This document shows positions 9,801-20,369 of a stretch of 64,000 nt of DNA, in pieces; position 1 is the stretch's first letter, and every line of letters begins with the position of its first letter. Under the pieces are notes generated by a model that saw only the letters and a list, made by a program, of their open reading frames with translations, made no database searches and was not told where the DNA came from. A program made the position numbers and the translations under genes. This DNA comes from Terribacillus halophilus. GTDB taxonomy: Bacteria > Bacillota > Bacilli > Bacillales > Amphibacillaceae. The stretch spans positions 1,977,214 through 2,041,213 of the forward strand of contig NZ_LT727828.1 in the NCBI RefSeq assembly GCF_900162685.1. Direction: 5' to 3'.

Positions 9801-11150
9801 TCTGTCAACGATTTCTCCATCGCGGAATTTTACGCCTGCTAATTCAATAATTTTGTCATAGGAAGCAGACAAACCTGTTGTCTCTACGTCAAATACGATA
9901 TAAGTTGCTTGTTCCAGATTCATATCTTTTGTGTTATAAGCAATTGGCACCCCGTCATCGACAAGATTGGCCTCCATGCCGTAAATCACTTTAATATTAT
10001 TCTTTTTACCGGCAGCATAAGCTTCCGGGTAACTCTGTACAACAGCATGATCAGTAATTGCAACACTATCGTGACCAAATCTGGCTGCGGTCTCAATCAA
10101 TCTGCTAGCAGAAGTGACAGCATCCATTTGACTCATAAGCGTGTGCGTATGAAGTTCAACACGTTTCTCGCCTGCTTGTGCTTTATCTTCACGCAAACGG
10201 ACAGTGACTTCATTGATATCATTCGCCATCATTGTCAATTCATTGGTGAAGGTATCTGTTTGAATGCTTCCCCGCGCTTTAATCCACATGCCTTTTTTAA
10301 GCTGCTTGAATCGGTCCGCATCTTCATTATTGCCTTTAGAGAACATTTTGATTTGGAAGCTATCCGTGTAATCTGTCACTTTGGCAATAAGTAAATGCCG
10401 CCCGGAACGCAATTCGCGAATATCCACATCAAATACATAGCCTTGTACAGCCATACGCCGTTCTTCATCTTGTATATCACGCATCGATGTTAGTTCATCA
10501 TTTATTGCATACCCAATCATAACTGGGCCTTGCGGAACATCGTCTTGTTTCTTCGCACGTTCTTCTTGATCTTTCATTGCCTTTTGTACGAGCAAGCTAT
10601 CTTCTAGTGCTTTTTGTTCTCGGAATTTCGTTATTTCTTCCATGTTTTGCTCTTGTACGGTGACGGTCAGCATATAAACGCTGGCGCCGATACGTTGACA
10701 GTACGTTTGAAATGCAGGTTCAAGCCTTTTTTTCAGTGCACTTGCTTCTGCTTGATTCCTCGCAGTTAACATAATCTTATTACCGTTAACTGCAGGTACT
10801 TGCGACTGGACTAAATCCTTATATGCTGGTGACATTTGCGGATAGGTAAGTACAAAATCCTGCCAATAGTCAGCAATATGAGCTGACTCCAGCGTATTAG
10901 AGACACATTTAATTGACCAATTCACCGCAGCAATATGCGCAAATGTGTCTGTCAATTTTGTCGTGAAAATTTTATATATAGTTGGTGGCAGCAGATTGGC
11001 CAGCTGAAAATGGAAATGCCAGGTTTTTGACTTTGGATCAACTTCCAATTTTTCCAGCTGACTTTCTTTAAAATGAGCAGTGATGGTTTCTTCATCAAGC
11101 TGGATTTGATCTAGCAGCATGTCCATTTTCTGATTGCTGGTAAGACTCAT
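6855..11150 (-). CDS. polC: DNA polymerase III alpha subunit, PolC type
   Basis: PolC is the Gram-positive replicative DNA polymerase with intrinsic 3'-5' proofreading. The 1431-aa product is the normal family length. From the N-terminus there are the polymerase N-terminal domains, an OB-fold region (about 240-330), a PHP domain starting near [13 protein letters not shown] (about 335), and an inserted DEDD exonuclease with FDVETTGLS (about 423) and [10 protein letters not shown]. The palm follows, with a Cys4 zinc motif (CPSCKFNEF...CPSCG) and the catalytic [13 protein letters not shown] segment. The ATG at 11150 has GGAGGAGAAGG upstream. Confidence 0.98.
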   Translation of the reverse strand: MSLTSNQKMDMLLDQIQLDEETITAHFKESQLEKLEVDPKSKTWHFHFQLANLLPPTIYKIFTTKLTDTFAHIAAVNWSIKCVSNTLESAHIADYWQDFVLTYPQMSPAYKDLVQSQVPAVNGNKIMLTARNQAEASALKKRLEPAFQTYCQRIGASVYMLTVTVQEQNMEEITKFREQKALEDSLLVQKAMKDQEERAKKQDDVPQGPVMIGYAINDELTSMRDIQDEERRMAVQGYVFDVDIRELRSGRHLLIAKVTDYTDSFQIKMFSKGNNEDADRFKQLKKGMWIKARGSIQTDTFTNELTMMANDINEVTVRLREDKAQAGEKRVELHTHTLMSQMDAVTSASRLIETAARFGHDSVAITDHAVVQSYPEAYAAGKKNNIKVIYGMEANLVDDGVPIAYNTKDMNLEQATYIVFDVETTGLSASYDKIIELAGVKFRDGEIVDRFERFANPHQKLSQTIIDLTGITDDMLVDAPEIDEVLQDFHAWMGDDILVAHNASFDMGFLNQGFKRIGLPKAENGVIDTLELARFLFPQLKNHRLNTLCKFLDIELTQHHRAIYDTEATGYLLWRLLKEAFKQEIMNHNQLNDYMGQGNAYQRSRPYHCTIYVQNEVGLKNMYKLVSMSHVDYFYRVPRIPRSKLVQHREGLIISSGCDKGEVFEAMMQKSKEEAAEAAAFYDVIEIQPPSNYYHLIEKELVQNEAHLYDIMRNLVELGDDLDKPVIATGNVHYIEEHEKQYRNILIKSQNGNPLSRQTLPDVHFRTTPEMLECFHFLPAEKAKEIVVTNTQKVSAMMEDVKPVKEDLYTPNIDGAEDEMRQMSYDRAKSIYGDTLPDIVEKRIEKELKSIIGHGFAVIYLISHKLVKKSLEDGYLVGSRGSVGSSLVATLTDITEVNPLPPHYVCPSCKFNEFFDDGSVASGYDLPEKACPSCGEALNRDGQDIPFETFLGFKGDKVPDIDLNFSGTYQPQAHNYTKVLFGEDKVYRAGTIGTVAEKTAYGYVKGYASDNQLHIRNAEVDRLVQGCTGVKRTSGQHPGGIIVVPDDQDIYDFTPIQYPADDRNSEWRTTHFDFHSIHDNLLKLDILGHDDPTVIRMLQDLSGIDPKTIPTNDPEVMKIFSGPEALGVTAEQIMCKTGTLGVPEFGTRFVRQMLEDTNPSTFAELVQISGLSHGTDVWLGNAQELINKGICTLPEVIGCRDDIMVYLMHKGLDSSLAFKIMEFVRKGKGLQDEWIEEMRKNNVPDWYIDSCLKIKYMFPKAHAAAYVLMAVRIAYFKVHHPILFYAAYFSVRASDFELDTMVKGSDAIRQRINEINQKGNDASPKEKSLVTVLELSLEMCERGFHFQKVDLYKSSATDFLVDGNSLIPPFNAIDGLGTNAALNIVKVREDGEFLSKEDLRERSRISKTVLEYMDQHGCLEGMADQNQLSLF

Positions 11151-11192
11151 ATTGACCTTCTCCTCCCCCGCTACTAAAATGCGGTCTTACGA

Positions 11193-11221
11193 AAGCCCCT
11201 GTCAATAATTGACAAGGGCTT
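11193..11221 (-). terminator. Hairpin downstream of proS (weak U tract)
   Basis: A 13-bp stem (AAGCCCTTGTCAA against TTGACAGGGGCTT on the minus strand, one G-U pair) with a 3-nt loop, 8 nt past the proS stop. The following run is only TTTCG, so termination may be partial. It lies in the 78-nt gap before polC. The pairing is perfect only in the minus-strand RNA because the plus strand has a C-A mismatch, which supports function on this strand. Confidence 0.55.
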
Positions 11222-11228
11222 GTACTTT

Positions 11229-12926
11229 TTATAGATAAGCAGCTAGTTGATCTAGCAGATCATTTTCATGTGAAACTGCTTCTTGTTCTGTATCACGGAA
11301 CTTCACTTCCACTTCGCCATTAGCAGCTAGTTTACCTACCGTAACGCGAACTGGAATACCAATCAAATCACTATCAGCGAATTTGACACCGGCACGTTCC
11401 TTACGATCATCGTACAACACATCGACGCCAGCTTCAAGTAATCTTTCATAAAGACGGTCTGACAGCTCACGCTGTTCGTCTTTTTTCGGATTCAAGCTGA
11501 TTAAATGCACTTGGAATGGACTGATTGCTTTCGGCCATATAACTGCTCCGTCCTTGCTATGCTGTTCAACAGCTGCTGCAAGCGTACGGGAAACACCGAT
11601 TCCGTAGCAACCCATAATAAGGTTCTGTGCTTTCCCTTGTTCGTCAAGGAATTTTGCCTGCATCTTATCTGCATAAAATTCGCCAAGTTTGAACACTTGT
11701 CCAATTTCAATTCCTTCTGCAAACTGGATAGTACCTTGACCATCTGGAGAAGCGTCTCCAGCTTGGATGAATCGAAGATCAGCATATTGCTTCACTTGGA
11801 AGTCACGCTCTGGATTTACGTTTTTAAAATGGTAACCATCTTCATTCGCACCGCATGTAACATTAGCAACATACTTCACACTATTATCAGCAATAACATC
11901 TACTGCTTCTGGTACATTGATTGGTCCAAGCGATCCAAAACCTGCTCCAAGAAGTTCTTTTACTTCTGCCTCATCCGCAAGCTCAACCAGCTGTGCCTGA
12001 TACAGGTTTTTCACCTTAATATCGTTAATATCATGATCACCGCGCGCGATAACCATTACGAGCTGTTCATCCACTTTGAAGACGACTGCTTTTAAGCCTT
12101 CTTCTAACGTATGACCAAGATAATCTGCAACTTGCTGCATCGTTTTTACATGTGGTGTTTCTACCTTCTCTAATGGCAGCGCTTCTGTTTCCGGCTTTTG
12201 GCCTTGATCAAGCACCTCTGCCATCTCAATATTAGCAGCATAATCTGATGTATCACTAAAGGCGATTGTGTCTTCCCCGACAGAGGCAAGCGCCATGAAT
12301 TCATGCGTATCTTTTCCGCCCATTGCACCAGAATCAGCAACAACTGCTCGGAAATTCAATCCTACGCGTTTGAAGATTCGATGGTAAGCATCAGACATTG
12401 TCTTATAGGCTTCATCTAGGCTTTCATAATCTGCATGGAAAGAATAAGCATCCTTCATAATAAATTCACGTCCGCGCAGCAGTCCAAAACGCGGACGCTG
12501 TTCATCACGGAACTTTGTTTGGATTTGATAAACTGTAAGCGGAAGTTTTTTGTAACTGTTCAACTCATCACGCACTAAGCTGGTTGTCACTTCCTCATGT
12601 GTAGGTCCGAGCGCAAACTGTCGGCTATTTCGGTCATGCATGCGCATTAGTTCAGGTCCGTACACCTTCCAGCGTCCTGTTTCCTGCCAAAGTTCTGCTG
12701 GCTGCAATGCCGGCATTAGCATCTCACTTGCTCCTGAACGATTCATTTCTTCCCGAATGATGGCTTCCACTTTACGCAGCACTTTTGTACCTAGCGGCAG
12801 GTAGCTGTATATTCCGGAGGCTGTCTGACGGATATAGCCACCTTTGACGAGTAGCTGATGACTGATAGCTTCCGCATCAGCCGGTACTTCTCTTAATGTT
12901 GGTATAAATGTTTTACTTTGTCGCAT
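11229..12926 (-). CDS. proS: Prolyl-tRNA synthetase
   Basis: Charges tRNA-Pro with proline. The 565-aa product is the bacterial type: a class II catalytic core with the motif 2 loop ([22 protein letters not shown], about residues 137-158), an INS editing domain between motifs 2 and 3 (about 225-405), motif 3 ([19 protein letters not shown], about 434-452), and a C-terminal anticodon-binding domain starting near [10 protein letters not shown]. It starts with ATG at 12926 and follows rseP by 15 bp. No T-box leader is visible upstream; it appears to be transcribed with rseP. Confidence 0.97.
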   Translation of the reverse strand: MRQSKTFIPTLREVPADAEAISHQLLVKGGYIRQTASGIYSYLPLGTKVLRKVEAIIREEMNRSGASEMLMPALQPAELWQETGRWKVYGPELMRMHDRNSRQFALGPTHEEVTTSLVRDELNSYKKLPLTVYQIQTKFRDEQRPRFGLLRGREFIMKDAYSFHADYESLDEAYKTMSDAYHRIFKRVGLNFRAVVADSGAMGGKDTHEFMALASVGEDTIAFSDTSDYAANIEMAEVLDQGQKPETEALPLEKVETPHVKTMQQVADYLGHTLEEGLKAVVFKVDEQLVMVIARGDHDINDIKVKNLYQAQLVELADEAEVKELLGAGFGSLGPINVPEAVDVIADNSVKYVANVTCGANEDGYHFKNVNPERDFQVKQYADLRFIQAGDASPDGQGTIQFAEGIEIGQVFKLGEFYADKMQAKFLDEQGKAQNLIMGCYGIGVSRTLAAAVEQHSKDGAVIWPKAISPFQVHLISLNPKKDEQRELSDRLYERLLEAGVDVLYDDRKERAGVKFADSDLIGIPVRVTVGKLAANGEVEVKFRDTEQEAVSHENDLLDQLAAYL

Positions 12927-12941
12927 TCTTCCACCTCTGCA

Positions 12942-14198
12942 TCATAAAAATAACCGCTGTATATCATTCCAGGTGACCACAATCATTAAAAGCATCAGCA
13001 GTGCGAATCCAATGAAATGCACTACTGCCTCTTTCTGCGGTTCAACTGGTTTACCGCGCAACGCTTCCACACCGATGAATAGGAGTCGACCTCCATCTAG
13101 AGCGGGCAGCGGTACGAGATTAACTATTCCTAAATTGACGCTCAATAAAGCAGTCCATTGAATCAAGTTGATCAAGCCAGTCTTCACTACTTGGTCTGTC
13201 ACATCATAGATTCCAACCGGACCGGATAAAGCATTAAAACTAAGCTGGCCAGTGACGAGTTGTCCTAGATTCGTTAAGATCAACGTACCAAATTGATAGG
13301 TTTGCTGGAAACTGTATGGTATTGCACCCCAGAAGGATTTTTCCATCGCGAGTGTCACACCAATCTGTCCAATCTTTTGGTCTCCGCTCTCCACGAGCGC
13401 AGGAGTGATTGGCACTTGCTGTTCTTGACCATCCCGTACAATCGTAGCTTCCAATTCTTCTTCCGGGCTGTCTTGAACAATTGCTGTGAATTCCTCCCAC
13501 GTCTGTACAGGTGTCCCATCGATGGCTGTAATGTCATCACCGGATTGCAGTCCTGCTTCTTCTGCTGGGGAATCCTTCTGTACGGTTCCTACAGCAGCAT
13601 TATCAGCCGGGATGCCTTGTATAAGTGCTAGCACAAAGAAAAGGAAAATCGCTAGCAGAAAATTCATTAAAGGCCCGGCAAATAATTGCATTGCCCGCTG
13701 CCTTTTGTTCTTTGACGCAAATTGACGATTATAAGGTGCAATCTGCGTTTCGGTCTCGTCCATAACGTACATGGCTTTTTCATGAACAGGGAATGACAGA
13801 CGTTCTTCCTCCCCGATTTCATAGCCATAAATCATTAGACTATGATCCAAATCTGCCCGTTCTACTTCAATGACACGGGAGTTTGGGTGCTTCGATTTAT
13901 TGTTGACGATAATCTTTGTTACTTCTTGTTTGTCGTTGAATTCCAAGCCGATATGATGGCCTGGTTTTAATTCCACAATTTCCGGATCTTCCCCCGCAAC
14001 GCGGACATATCCCCCAACTGGAAGAAGCCTAATTGTATAAAGTGTCTCATTTTTCGTCCAAGAGAAAATTTTCGGCCCAAAGCCGATAGCGAATTCACGT
14101 GCTAGCATGCCAGCACGCTTTGCAAATATCAAATGTCCGAGTTCATGCACGAACACGAGCAGCCCGAACACGAGAATAAACGCAATAATAGTTGTCAT
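12942..14198 (-). CDS. rseP: Site-2 metalloprotease RseP (RasP/YluC)
   Basis: Intramembrane zinc protease that performs site-2 cleavage of anti-sigma factors and clears signal peptides. I use the ATG at 14198 (AGGTG 6 nt upstream), giving 418 aa. The first membrane helix holds HELGH (residues 18-22), the zinc-binding HExxH. A PDZ domain covers about 195-275 (AEEAGLQSGDDITAIDG). The third membrane segment carries NLVPLPALDGG, the conserved second zinc-ligand motif. A final hydrophobic helix ends the protein. It stands between dxr and proS as in B. subtilis. Confidence 0.97.
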   Translation of the reverse strand: MTTIIAFILVFGLLVFVHELGHLIFAKRAGMLAREFAIGFGPKIFSWTKNETLYTIRLLPVGGYVRVAGEDPEIVELKPGHHIGLEFNDKQEVTKIIVNNKSKHPNSRVIEVERADLDHSLMIYGYEIGEEERLSFPVHEKAMYVMDETETQIAPYNRQFASKNKRQRAMQLFAGPLMNFLLAIFLFFVLALIQGIPADNAAVGTVQKDSPAEEAGLQSGDDITAIDGTPVQTWEEFTAIVQDSPEEELEATIVRDGQEQQVPITPALVESGDQKIGQIGVTLAMEKSFWGAIPYSFQQTYQFGTLILTNLGQLVTGQLSFNALSGPVGIYDVTDQVVKTGLINLIQWTALLSVNLGIVNLVPLPALDGGRLLFIGVEALRGKPVEPQKEAVVHFIGFALLMLLMIVVTWNDIQRLFL

Positions 14199-14213
14199 AA
14201 TGAGCACCTGCCT

Positions 14214-15359
14214 TTATTGGATATAGGACCTCACTTGACTGCGTGTGAGTCGATCAGTCTCCATAATCGTTTCTAAGGACGGGAAAGATTCATAGTCGTG
14301 TGCATCAAGCGCACGTGCGACATAATCCTCAATCGTGAGAAAGTCAATTTTCCCAGCAAGAAACTGTGCGACCGCTTCCTCATTCGCAGCATTCAGTACC
14401 GTTGTAGCGGTACCGCCTGCCCTGCCTGCTTCATAAGCCATGCGCAAACAAGGGAACCGATCCAAACTCATTTCTTCAAAGTGGAGCTTGCCTATTTCAA
14501 CTAAGTTTAACCTTTTTGAGACAGCTAAATCAAGTCTTTCCGGGTAGGTGAGCGCATACTGGATCGGAACACGCATATCTGGTGTTCCAAGCTGTGCAAG
14601 GACACTATAATCCTTGTATTCCACCATGGAATGGATAATACTTTCACGGTGCTGAACAACTTCAATATCATCATAATCAATGCCAAAAAGCCAATGCGCT
14701 TCAATTACTTCCAAGCCTTTATTCATCATTGTGGCAGAATCGATTGTAATCTTTTGCCCCATGCTCCAGTTCGGGTGGCGCAGTGCATCCTCAAGTGTTA
14801 CCTTTTTCAGTTCGTCTCTCGTATAATCGCGGAAGCTGCCGCCAGATGCTGTTATGATGAGTTTGTTTACATCTTCAAGCTTCTCCCCATTCAAGCATTG
14901 GAAAATAGCTGCATGCTCGCTATCCACTGGAAGCAGATTCACACCATGTTTCTTCGCTTCTGCCATGACAAGATGTCCAGCAGAAACAAGTGTTTCCTTG
15001 TTCGCAAAGGCTACTTGCTTTTTCGCACGGATTGCTTCCAGTGTCGCTTCTAGTCCGATGCTGCCGAGCACCGCATTTACAACAACATCTACCTCACGTG
15101 CCGAACTAATGGCCACCATACCAGCTGAGCCAACCAAGATGTCGATGTGAGGCATTGCCTGGTGAAGCTTTTCTTTTGCTGTTTCGTCCTGTACGACGAC
15201 AACCGATGGCTTAAATTCTTTAATAAACGGTACAGCTTTTTCAACGTTACGTCCGAATGCCATACTGTGCAGTCGAAAAGCTTCCGGATGATTTCGGATA
15301 ACATCTAAGGTTTGCAGACCAATTGAACCGGTTGCCCCTAATAATGCGATTGTCTTCAT
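14214..15359 (-). CDS. dxr: 1-deoxy-D-xylulose 5-phosphate reductoisomerase
   Basis: Second enzyme of the MEP isoprenoid pathway; it converts DXP to MEP with NADPH. The 381-aa protein begins with the Rossmann motif [15 protein letters not shown] (residues 6-20). It carries the metal-binding segment [11 protein letters not shown], the SASGGSFRD-like loop ([15 protein letters not shown]), and the [23 protein letters not shown] signature. Length is normal. It lies between cdsA and rseP; its neighbour uppS uses the isoprenoid products. Confidence 0.97.
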   Translation of the reverse strand: MKTIALLGATGSIGLQTLDVIRNHPEAFRLHSMAFGRNVEKAVPFIKEFKPSVVVVQDETAKEKLHQAMPHIDILVGSAGMVAISSAREVDVVVNAVLGSIGLEATLEAIRAKKQVAFANKETLVSAGHLVMAEAKKHGVNLLPVDSEHAAIFQCLNGEKLEDVNKLIITASGGSFRDYTRDELKKVTLEDALRHPNWSMGQKITIDSATMMNKGLEVIEAHWLFGIDYDDIEVVQHRESIIHSMVEYKDYSVLAQLGTPDMRVPIQYALTYPERLDLAVSKRLNLVEIGKLHFEEMSLDRFPCLRMAYEAGRAGGTATTVLNAANEEAVAQFLAGKIDFLTIEDYVARALDAHDYESFPSLETIMETDRLTRSQVRSYIQ

Positions 15360-15384
15360 CGGACACGCCCCTCTCTATACTCTA

Positions 15385-16209
15385 TTAAAAGAATGGAATT
15401 AAATGCAGAATTGGAAAAACAAAAATCATACTGTCGAATCGATCTAAAATTCCGCCATGACCCGGCAGTATCTTACCGGAATCTTTTACAAGATAATGCC
15501 GTTTGAATGCGGATTCGACCATATCACCAAGCTGTCCGAATACAGCAATTAGAATACATACCCCGATGACGGCCCACATAGAGGCACTTACCGGTGAAAT
15601 AATCTGGAAAATAACACCGACCAAACAACCAAGCACGAGACCGCCAATACCGCCCTCAATCGTTTTATTGGGACTGATAGTTGGCCAAAGCTTATGCTTT
15701 CCGAATGCCTTGCCGAAGAAATAAGCGCCAGAGTCTGTTGCCCATATCACGACAAGTACAAAAATAAATTTAGCTAAACCAGTAACAATATGGCCTTCAA
15801 CAATAACATCCGGGGAATTTCTCGTTATTAGGAAGTAAAGGAACCCAAATCCAATGTATACGACTGTGATGAGCAGAAACCCTGCATCTTCAAATGTGAA
15901 TCGATTCTTGGCAAGTACCGTATAGCTTAAAAGCAGAATTACCGAGAACAACAGAATGTCTGTCTTATTGATATGTACATCAAATATGGCATTGATCATG
16001 CCGAGTTCCGGTGACAATAGACCCCAAAGCATCAGGATACTGACGACCGATGGTATTTTATATTTTGCGATTTTGCGCATACGCAGCAGCTCTATGAAAG
16101 CAATGGTAGCGATCAAATAAACGAACGCTTCGAACCATTCCCCACCGAGCAGTACGAATATCATGAAAAATATGCCTGCAACAACCGCTGTGATTAAACG
16201 TTGCTTCAT
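15385..16209 (-). CDS. cdsA: Phosphatidate cytidylyltransferase CdsA
   Basis: Makes CDP-diacylglycerol from phosphatidic acid and CTP, the branch point of phospholipid synthesis. The 274-aa protein is almost wholly hydrophobic with about eight predicted membrane segments. The C-terminal signature region is present: SPNKTIEGGIGGLVLGC and then GDMVESAFKRHYLVKDSGKILPGHGGILDRFDS. It is encoded 15 bp after uppS. Confidence 0.96.
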   Translation of the reverse strand: MKQRLITAVVAGIFFMIFVLLGGEWFEAFVYLIATIAFIELLRMRKIAKYKIPSVVSILMLWGLLSPELGMINAIFDVHINKTDILLFSVILLLSYTVLAKNRFTFEDAGFLLITVVYIGFGFLYFLITRNSPDVIVEGHIVTGLAKFIFVLVVIWATDSGAYFFGKAFGKHKLWPTISPNKTIEGGIGGLVLGCLVGVIFQIISPVSASMWAVIGVCILIAVFGQLGDMVESAFKRHYLVKDSGKILPGHGGILDRFDSMIFVFPILHLIPFF

Positions 16210-16224
16210 TATTAACTATTCACC

Positions 16225-16989
16225 TCAAATACCGCCATAGCGCCTTTTTCTGTTCTGGAAGTCACTCACAGCCTGCTCAAACAGCAGCTCATCAAAATCA
16301 GGCCATAATACTTCCGTGAACCAAAGCTCTGCATAAGCACTTTGCCATAACAGGAAGTTGCTTAAACGATGCTCGCCGCTTGTACGGATAATCAAATCTG
16401 GATCTGCCATTTTTTCTGTATATAAATAACGAGATATGCAAGACTCATCTACTTCATCTAACTGCAGCTTATTCTCTTGAACATCCTGCATGATACTTTG
16501 AACAGCGTTCACCAACTCATAACGACCGCCATAATTTAACGCAAAGTTAAGGATCAGCCCATCGTTATGCTTTGTCTGTTCCATTGCTTCACGTACAGCT
16601 TCTCTTGTAAAAGAAGGCAGTCCTTCTAAATCACCAATTGTTTGCACTTTCACATTTTCTTCTACCAACTCAGGCAGATACGTTGTCAGAAACTCTTTTG
16701 GCAGCTTCATTAGAAATTCGACTTCTGCTTGCGGTCTTTTCCAATTTTCTTTAGAAAAGGCATACAAAGTCAGTACCTTCACATTAATACGGTTGGCAGC
16801 TTTTACGATTCGCCGTACAGTAGTCATACCTTCTTTGTGACCAGCTATACGCGGAAGTCCTCGTTTTTTGGCCCAGCGACCGTTACCATCCATAATAATA
16901 GCTATATGATTTGGAATATTCTCCAGCTGTAATGTTGTCGGCTGCAATTCTATTCTTCTTTTCCTGTTAAAAAAAGGAAGTTTAATCAT
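16225..16989 (-). CDS. uppS: Undecaprenyl pyrophosphate synthase (cis-prenyltransferase)
   Basis: Condenses FPP with eight IPP units to give the C55 lipid carrier for cell-wall synthesis. The 254-aa protein has the signature HIAIIMDGNGRWAKKRG (residues 28-44, with the catalytic Asp of the DGNGRW motif), the FSKENWKRP motif (residues 79-87) and the C-terminal DLIIRTSGEHRLSNFLLWQ motif. A GGAGG lies 7 nt before the ATG. It begins after the frr terminator and so may have its own promoter; a possible one is noted under rejected items. Confidence 0.97.
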   Translation of the reverse strand: MIKLPFFNRKRRIELQPTTLQLENIPNHIAIIMDGNGRWAKKRGLPRIAGHKEGMTTVRRIVKAANRINVKVLTLYAFSKENWKRPQAEVEFLMKLPKEFLTTYLPELVEENVKVQTIGDLEGLPSFTREAVREAMEQTKHNDGLILNFALNYGGRYELVNAVQSIMQDVQENKLQLDEVDESCISRYLYTEKMADPDLIIRTSGEHRLSNFLLWQSAYAELWFTEVLWPDFDELLFEQAVSDFQNRKRRYGGI

Positions 16990-17088
16990 TTTGAATCCTC
17001 CATTGGGCTTATTTCTCTGCTGACTGCATGAGTCAAACTGGGTGCCCTGTACAGTACTTGCTCCTTAGCTCTCGCAAAAAGAGCAAAA

Positions 17089-17108
17089 ACCCCCTTTAGC
17101 AAGAGGGT
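17089..17108 (-). terminator. frr intrinsic terminator
   Basis: An 8-bp stem (ACCCTCTT against AAGGGGGT on the minus strand, one U-G pair) with a 4-nt loop, followed by TTTTGC. It lies 30 nt after the frr stop in the 149-nt frr-uppS gap and would end the pyrH-frr message. The pairing favours the minus-strand RNA. Confidence 0.75.
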
Positions 17109-17138
17109 CTTGTACTGCTTATTTTACATGGTTAAGGG

Positions 17139-17696
17139 TCAAACTTCCATTATTTCTTTTTCTTTGTCTTTAGCAAGGTTTTCCAGTTCGCCGATATGAT
17201 GATCTGTTTCTTTCTGCACATCATCCTGGAAGCCTTTCAAATCATCTTCTGTAATTTCTTTATTCTTCTCAGCTTTCTTCAGCTGATCATTGCCGTCACG
17301 GCGTGCGTTTCGGATTTGAACTTTCGCTTCTTCCAAATACTTGGATACAACTTTAACTAGATCCTTACGACGCTCTTCCGTTAAAGCTGGGATGCTTAGA
17401 CGAATGATATTTCCGTCGCTGGAAGGAGATAAGCCTAAGTCTGCTTTTTGGATAGCTTTCTCGATATCTGAAATAGCTGTTTTGTCATATGGTGTAATAA
17501 CAAGCATACGTGCTTCAGGTGCCGTAACGCTTGCAAGCTGATTAAGCGGTGTAGAAGCGCCATAATAATCAACATAAACATTATCTAATAAGGACGGGTT
17601 AGCGCGTCCTGCACGTACAGTTGCCAACTGTCTGGAGAAAGCTTGTACTGTTTGTGTCATTTTACTTTTTGCATCATTTACAATTGCCGTTGACAT
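17139..17696 (-). CDS. frr: Ribosome recycling factor
   Basis: With EF-G it splits the post-termination ribosome. The 185-aa product has the standard length and segments: [23 protein letters not shown] (residues 16-38, the helix I region), [20 protein letters not shown], and the C-terminal helices with [13 protein letters not shown] and [16 protein letters not shown]. The ATG overlaps the pyrH stop by one base (TAATG), so the two are probably translationally coupled. Confidence 0.98.
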   Translation of the reverse strand: MSTAIVNDAKSKMTQTVQAFSRQLATVRAGRANPSLLDNVYVDYYGASTPLNQLASVTAPEARMLVITPYDKTAISDIEKAIQKADLGLSPSSDGNIIRLSIPALTEERRKDLVKVVSKYLEEAKVQIRNARRDGNDQLKKAEKNKEITEDDLKGFQDDVQKETDHHIGELENLAKDKEKEIMEV

Positions 17697-18421
17697 TATT
17701 TATTCCCCCTGATAATTGTGCCGATATCCTCACCGGCAACTGCTTTTTTAATATTGCCTTGTTCACTGATTGAGAAAACGAGCAGCGGGATGTCATTATC
17801 CATGCATAGAGATGAAGCAGTCGCATCCATAACACCTAATCCCTCATTCAGGATATCCATGTATGTTAAGGAATCATATTTTACAGCATCTGCAACTAAT
17901 TTCGGATCCGCATTGTAGACACCATCAACATTGTTTTTCGCCATTAAGATAACTTCTGCTTCCACTTCAGCTGCACGAAGCGCTGCTGTCGTATCTGTTG
18001 AGAAATAAGGGTTCCCCGTTCCGGCTGCGAAAATAACAACACGCTTCTTCTCAAGGTGACGAATTGCTTTTCGACGGATATATGGTTCAGCAACCTGGCG
18101 CATTTCAATGGAAGTTTGCACTCTTGTCGGAATGCCTAGGTTCTCCAAGCTATCTTGTAAAGCCAGTGAATTCATCACTGTAGCCAGCATACCCATGTAA
18201 TCGGCATTTGCACGATCCATGCCCATTTCACTTCCGACTTTGCCGCGCCAAATGTTACCGCCGCCGACAACGACAGCAACTTCTACGTCCATTTCCGCAA
18301 CTTCTTTTACTTGTTCCGCAATATTGCGAATTACAGATGGCTCGATTCCGTAACCAACTGTTCCGCTCAATGCTTCTCCACTTAATTTCAGTACAATTCT
18401 TTTATAGCGCGCTTTAGTCAT
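17696..18421 (-). CDS. pyrH: Uridylate kinase PyrH
   Basis: Phosphorylates UMP to UDP; bacterial UMP kinases are hexameric amino-acid-kinase-fold enzymes. The start is the ATG at 18421, with GGAGG 5 nt upstream; an ATG four codons earlier overlaps that ribosome binding site and is rejected. The 241-aa product has [11 protein letters not shown] (residues 9-19), [10 protein letters not shown] (about 50-59), the [17 protein letters not shown] signature (about 129-145) and DGVYNADP. It is flanked by terminators of tsf upstream and frr downstream. Confidence 0.97.
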   Translation of the reverse strand: MTKARYKRIVLKLSGEALSGTVGYGIEPSVIRNIAEQVKEVAEMDVEVAVVVGGGNIWRGKVGSEMGMDRANADYMGMLATVMNSLALQDSLENLGIPTRVQTSIEMRQVAEPYIRRKAIRHLEKKRVVIFAAGTGNPYFSTDTTAALRAAEVEAEVILMAKNNVDGVYNADPKLVADAVKYDSLTYMDILNEGLGVMDATASSLCMDNDIPLLVFSISEQGNIKKAVAGEDIGTIIRGNK

Positions 18422-18448
18422 TGTTGCCTCCAAAGGTATGTATTTTGT

Positions 18449-18479
18449 AAAAAAGGGAACACTACGTGTCCCCTTTTTT
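18449..18479 (-). terminator. tsf intrinsic terminator
   Basis: A stem GGGGACAC/GTGTTCCC with a 3-nt loop, flanked by A6 and T6 runs that extend the helix, on the minus strand. It lies immediately after the tsf stop and just before the pyrH ribosome binding site. The symmetric A/T flanks would also allow activity on the plus strand. Confidence 0.8.
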
Positions 18480-18486
18480 GTCGTGC

Positions 18487-19368
18487 TTATTTTTTAACTT
18501 GGCTCATTACTTCATCAACGAAATTATCTTCGCGTTTTTCCATACCTTCGCCGACTTCATAACGAACAAAGTTCACGACTGAAGCACCTTTGTCGGATAC
18601 ATATTTTTTCACTTTGTGATCCGGATCTTTAATGAAGCTTTGCTCAAGCAAGCAGATTTCTTCGAAGAACTTGCCAAGACGTCCTTCTACCATTTTTTCT
18701 ACGATGTTTTCTGGTTTGCCTTCGTTTAAAGCTTGTGTTTTCAATACTTCACGCTCGCGGTCGATTTCTTCTGCAGCAACTGCATCACGAGAAACATAAC
18801 GTGGGTTAACAGCAGCAACGTGCATTGCAACATCTTTTGCAAGGTCAGCATCAGTTGTGCCATCAAGCAATGTCAATACACCAATACGGCCGCCGCCATG
18901 CAGGTAAGCACCGAATGCTTGGTTTTCTGTTTTGCTTACAAGTGCGAAACGACGAAGAGAGATTTTCTCACCAATTTTAGCGATTGCAGCGTTGATGTAT
19001 TCACCAACAGTTTGCTCATCGTTCATTTTTTGCTCAAGCGCTTCTTCCACGTCTGCTGGTTTGTTAGCAAGGATATGCTGTGCCAAATCATTCAATAGTG
19101 TTTTAAACTGATCATTCTTTGTAACGAAGTCAGTTTCACAGTTTACTTCGATTAGTGCTGCAAGATCGCCTTCTGTAGCGATGAATGCAAGACCTTCTGC
19201 TGCGACGCGGTCAGCCTTTTTCGCTGCTTTCGCAATACCGTTCTCGCGAAGATAGTCGATTGCTTTTTCCATGTCACCATCAGTTTGTGTTAGCGCTTTT
19301 TTACAGTCCATCATTCCTGCGCCTGTTTTTTCGCGCAATTCTTTTACCATTTGTGCTGTGATTGCCAT
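18487..19368 (-). CDS. tsf: Elongation factor Ts
   Basis: Nucleotide exchange factor for EF-Tu. I use the ATG at 19368 with GGAGG 8 nt upstream, giving 293 aa; a longer reading would run through the rpsB-tsf hairpin. The N-terminal UBA-like domain shows [26 protein letters not shown], and the core carries [20 protein letters not shown], both classical EF-Ts signatures. It lies between rpsB and pyrH with its own terminator. Confidence 0.98.
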   Translation of the reverse strand: MAITAQMVKELREKTGAGMMDCKKALTQTDGDMEKAIDYLRENGIAKAAKKADRVAAEGLAFIATEGDLAALIEVNCETDFVTKNDQFKTLLNDLAQHILANKPADVEEALEQKMNDEQTVGEYINAAIAKIGEKISLRRFALVSKTENQAFGAYLHGGGRIGVLTLLDGTTDADLAKDVAMHVAAVNPRYVSRDAVAAEEIDREREVLKTQALNEGKPENIVEKMVEGRLGKFFEEICLLEQSFIKDPDHKVKKYVSDKGASVVNFVRYEVGEGMEKREDNFVDEVMSQVKK

Positions 19369-19411
19369 CGTAAATGCCTCCTTAGGGTTTGGACAATTTA
19401 TTTCTTGAAAA

Positions 19412-19444
19412 AAGGGTGATAAAAGGTCCCCCCTTATCACCCTT
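19412..19444 (-). terminator. Attenuator/terminator between rpsB and tsf
   Basis: A perfect 11-bp stem AAGGGTGATAA/TTATCACCCTT with an 11-nt loop; on the minus strand it is followed by TTTTTTC. It lies 7 nt after the rpsB stop. Partial read-through would set the S2 to EF-Ts ratio. Confidence 0.8.
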
Positions 19445-19450
19445 CATCCA

Positions 19451-20197
19451 TTACTCGCTTACAGTTTCTGCAGCTTCTTCTTCAGCAGCTGGAGCTTCTT
19501 GTTCTTCCAACTCTTCACCTTGCTTGGATTCCAAGATAGCATCCGCCATTTTGGAAGTAAGCAATTTGACAGCGCGGATAGCGTCGTCATTCGCAGGGAT
19601 CACGTAATCGATTTCGTCTGGATCACAGTTCGTATCAACGATACCGATGATCGGGATGTTCAATTTGTGAGCTTCTGCAATTGCGATTCTTTCTTTACGC
19701 GGGTCGATAACGAATAGAGCGTCTGGAATTCTTTCCATGTCTTTGATACCGCCAAGGAATTTAACAAGACGTTCTTTTTCTTTAAGAAGACCTACTACTT
19801 CTTTCTTCGGAAGTACTTCGAAAGTACCGTCTTCTTCCATGCGCTCGATAGATTTCAAGCGGTTGATACGTTTGCGGATTGTTTGGAAGTTTGTAAGCGT
19901 ACCACCCAACCAGCGTTGGTTAACGAAGTACTGACCAGAACGGATCGCTTCTTCTTTAACAGATTCCTGTGCTTGTTTCTTCGTACCTACGAATAGGATT
20001 GTACCGCCATCAGCAGCAAGTTCCTTCACATAATTGTACGCTTCGTCAACCTTCTTAACTGTTTTCTGAAGGTCGATGATGTAGATACCGTTACGCTCCG
20101 TGAAGATGTATTTCTTCATTTTCGGGTTCCAACGGCGAGTCTGGTGACCGAAATGAACACCAGCTTCAAGCAATTGTTTCATTGAAATGACTGACAT
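19451..20197 (-). CDS. rpsB: 30S ribosomal protein S2
   Basis: S2 is a late-assembling protein of the small-subunit head/body junction. The start chosen is the ATG at 20197 with an AGGAGG ribosome binding site, giving 248 aa. The diagnostic N-terminus [27 protein letters not shown] and [19 protein letters not shown] (about residues 107-125) are present. The C-terminal tail is Glu/Ala-rich ([17 protein letters not shown]). It has a sigma-A promoter 120 nt upstream and a hairpin directly after it. Confidence 0.98.
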   Translation of the reverse strand: MSVISMKQLLEAGVHFGHQTRRWNPKMKKYIFTERNGIYIIDLQKTVKKVDEAYNYVKELAADGGTILFVGTKKQAQESVKEEAIRSGQYFVNQRWLGGTLTNFQTIRKRINRLKSIERMEEDGTFEVLPKKEVVGLLKEKERLVKFLGGIKDMERIPDALFVIDPRKERIAIAEAHKLNIPIIGIVDTNCDPDEIDYVIPANDDAIRAVKLLTSKMADAILESKQGEELEEQEAPAAEEEAAETVSE

Positions 20198-20313
20198 AGT
20201 GTTTCCTCCTAATGGTTTTTTCTCCTCCGACTGCTTCATCTTTTATCGGGAACTGAATGAATATCAGCACCTCCCGTAAAAATCGGCAGACGTGTGTATT
20301 AACACCAAAAATA

Positions 20314-20342
20314 AATATAGCACAGCTATTGCCTTCAATCAA
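20314..20342 (-). promoter_or_regulatory. Sigma-A promoter of rpsB
   Basis: TTGATT (20337-20342), a 17-bp spacer, then TATATT (20314-20319) on the minus strand. It would start transcription near 20307 and give a leader of about 110 nt before rpsB. It begins 28 bp past the swrB stop, separating translation genes from the fla/che operon. The leader may carry an S2 autoregulatory structure, but I cannot assign a known family. Confidence 0.75.
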
Positions 20343-20369
20343 GTTTATTAGACATGTTTTTATACTTTC

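Noticed and set aside
11151-11228. T-box or other leader upstream of polC or proS
   Set aside because: The polC gap contains only one hairpin and a ribosome binding site, with no T-box sequence; proS has only 15 bp upstream.
17008-17036. Possible uppS promoter TTGACT-17-AATAAG on the minus strand
   Set aside because: Transcription would begin at or within the uppS ribosome binding site; the -10 is weak. Left as a possibility only.
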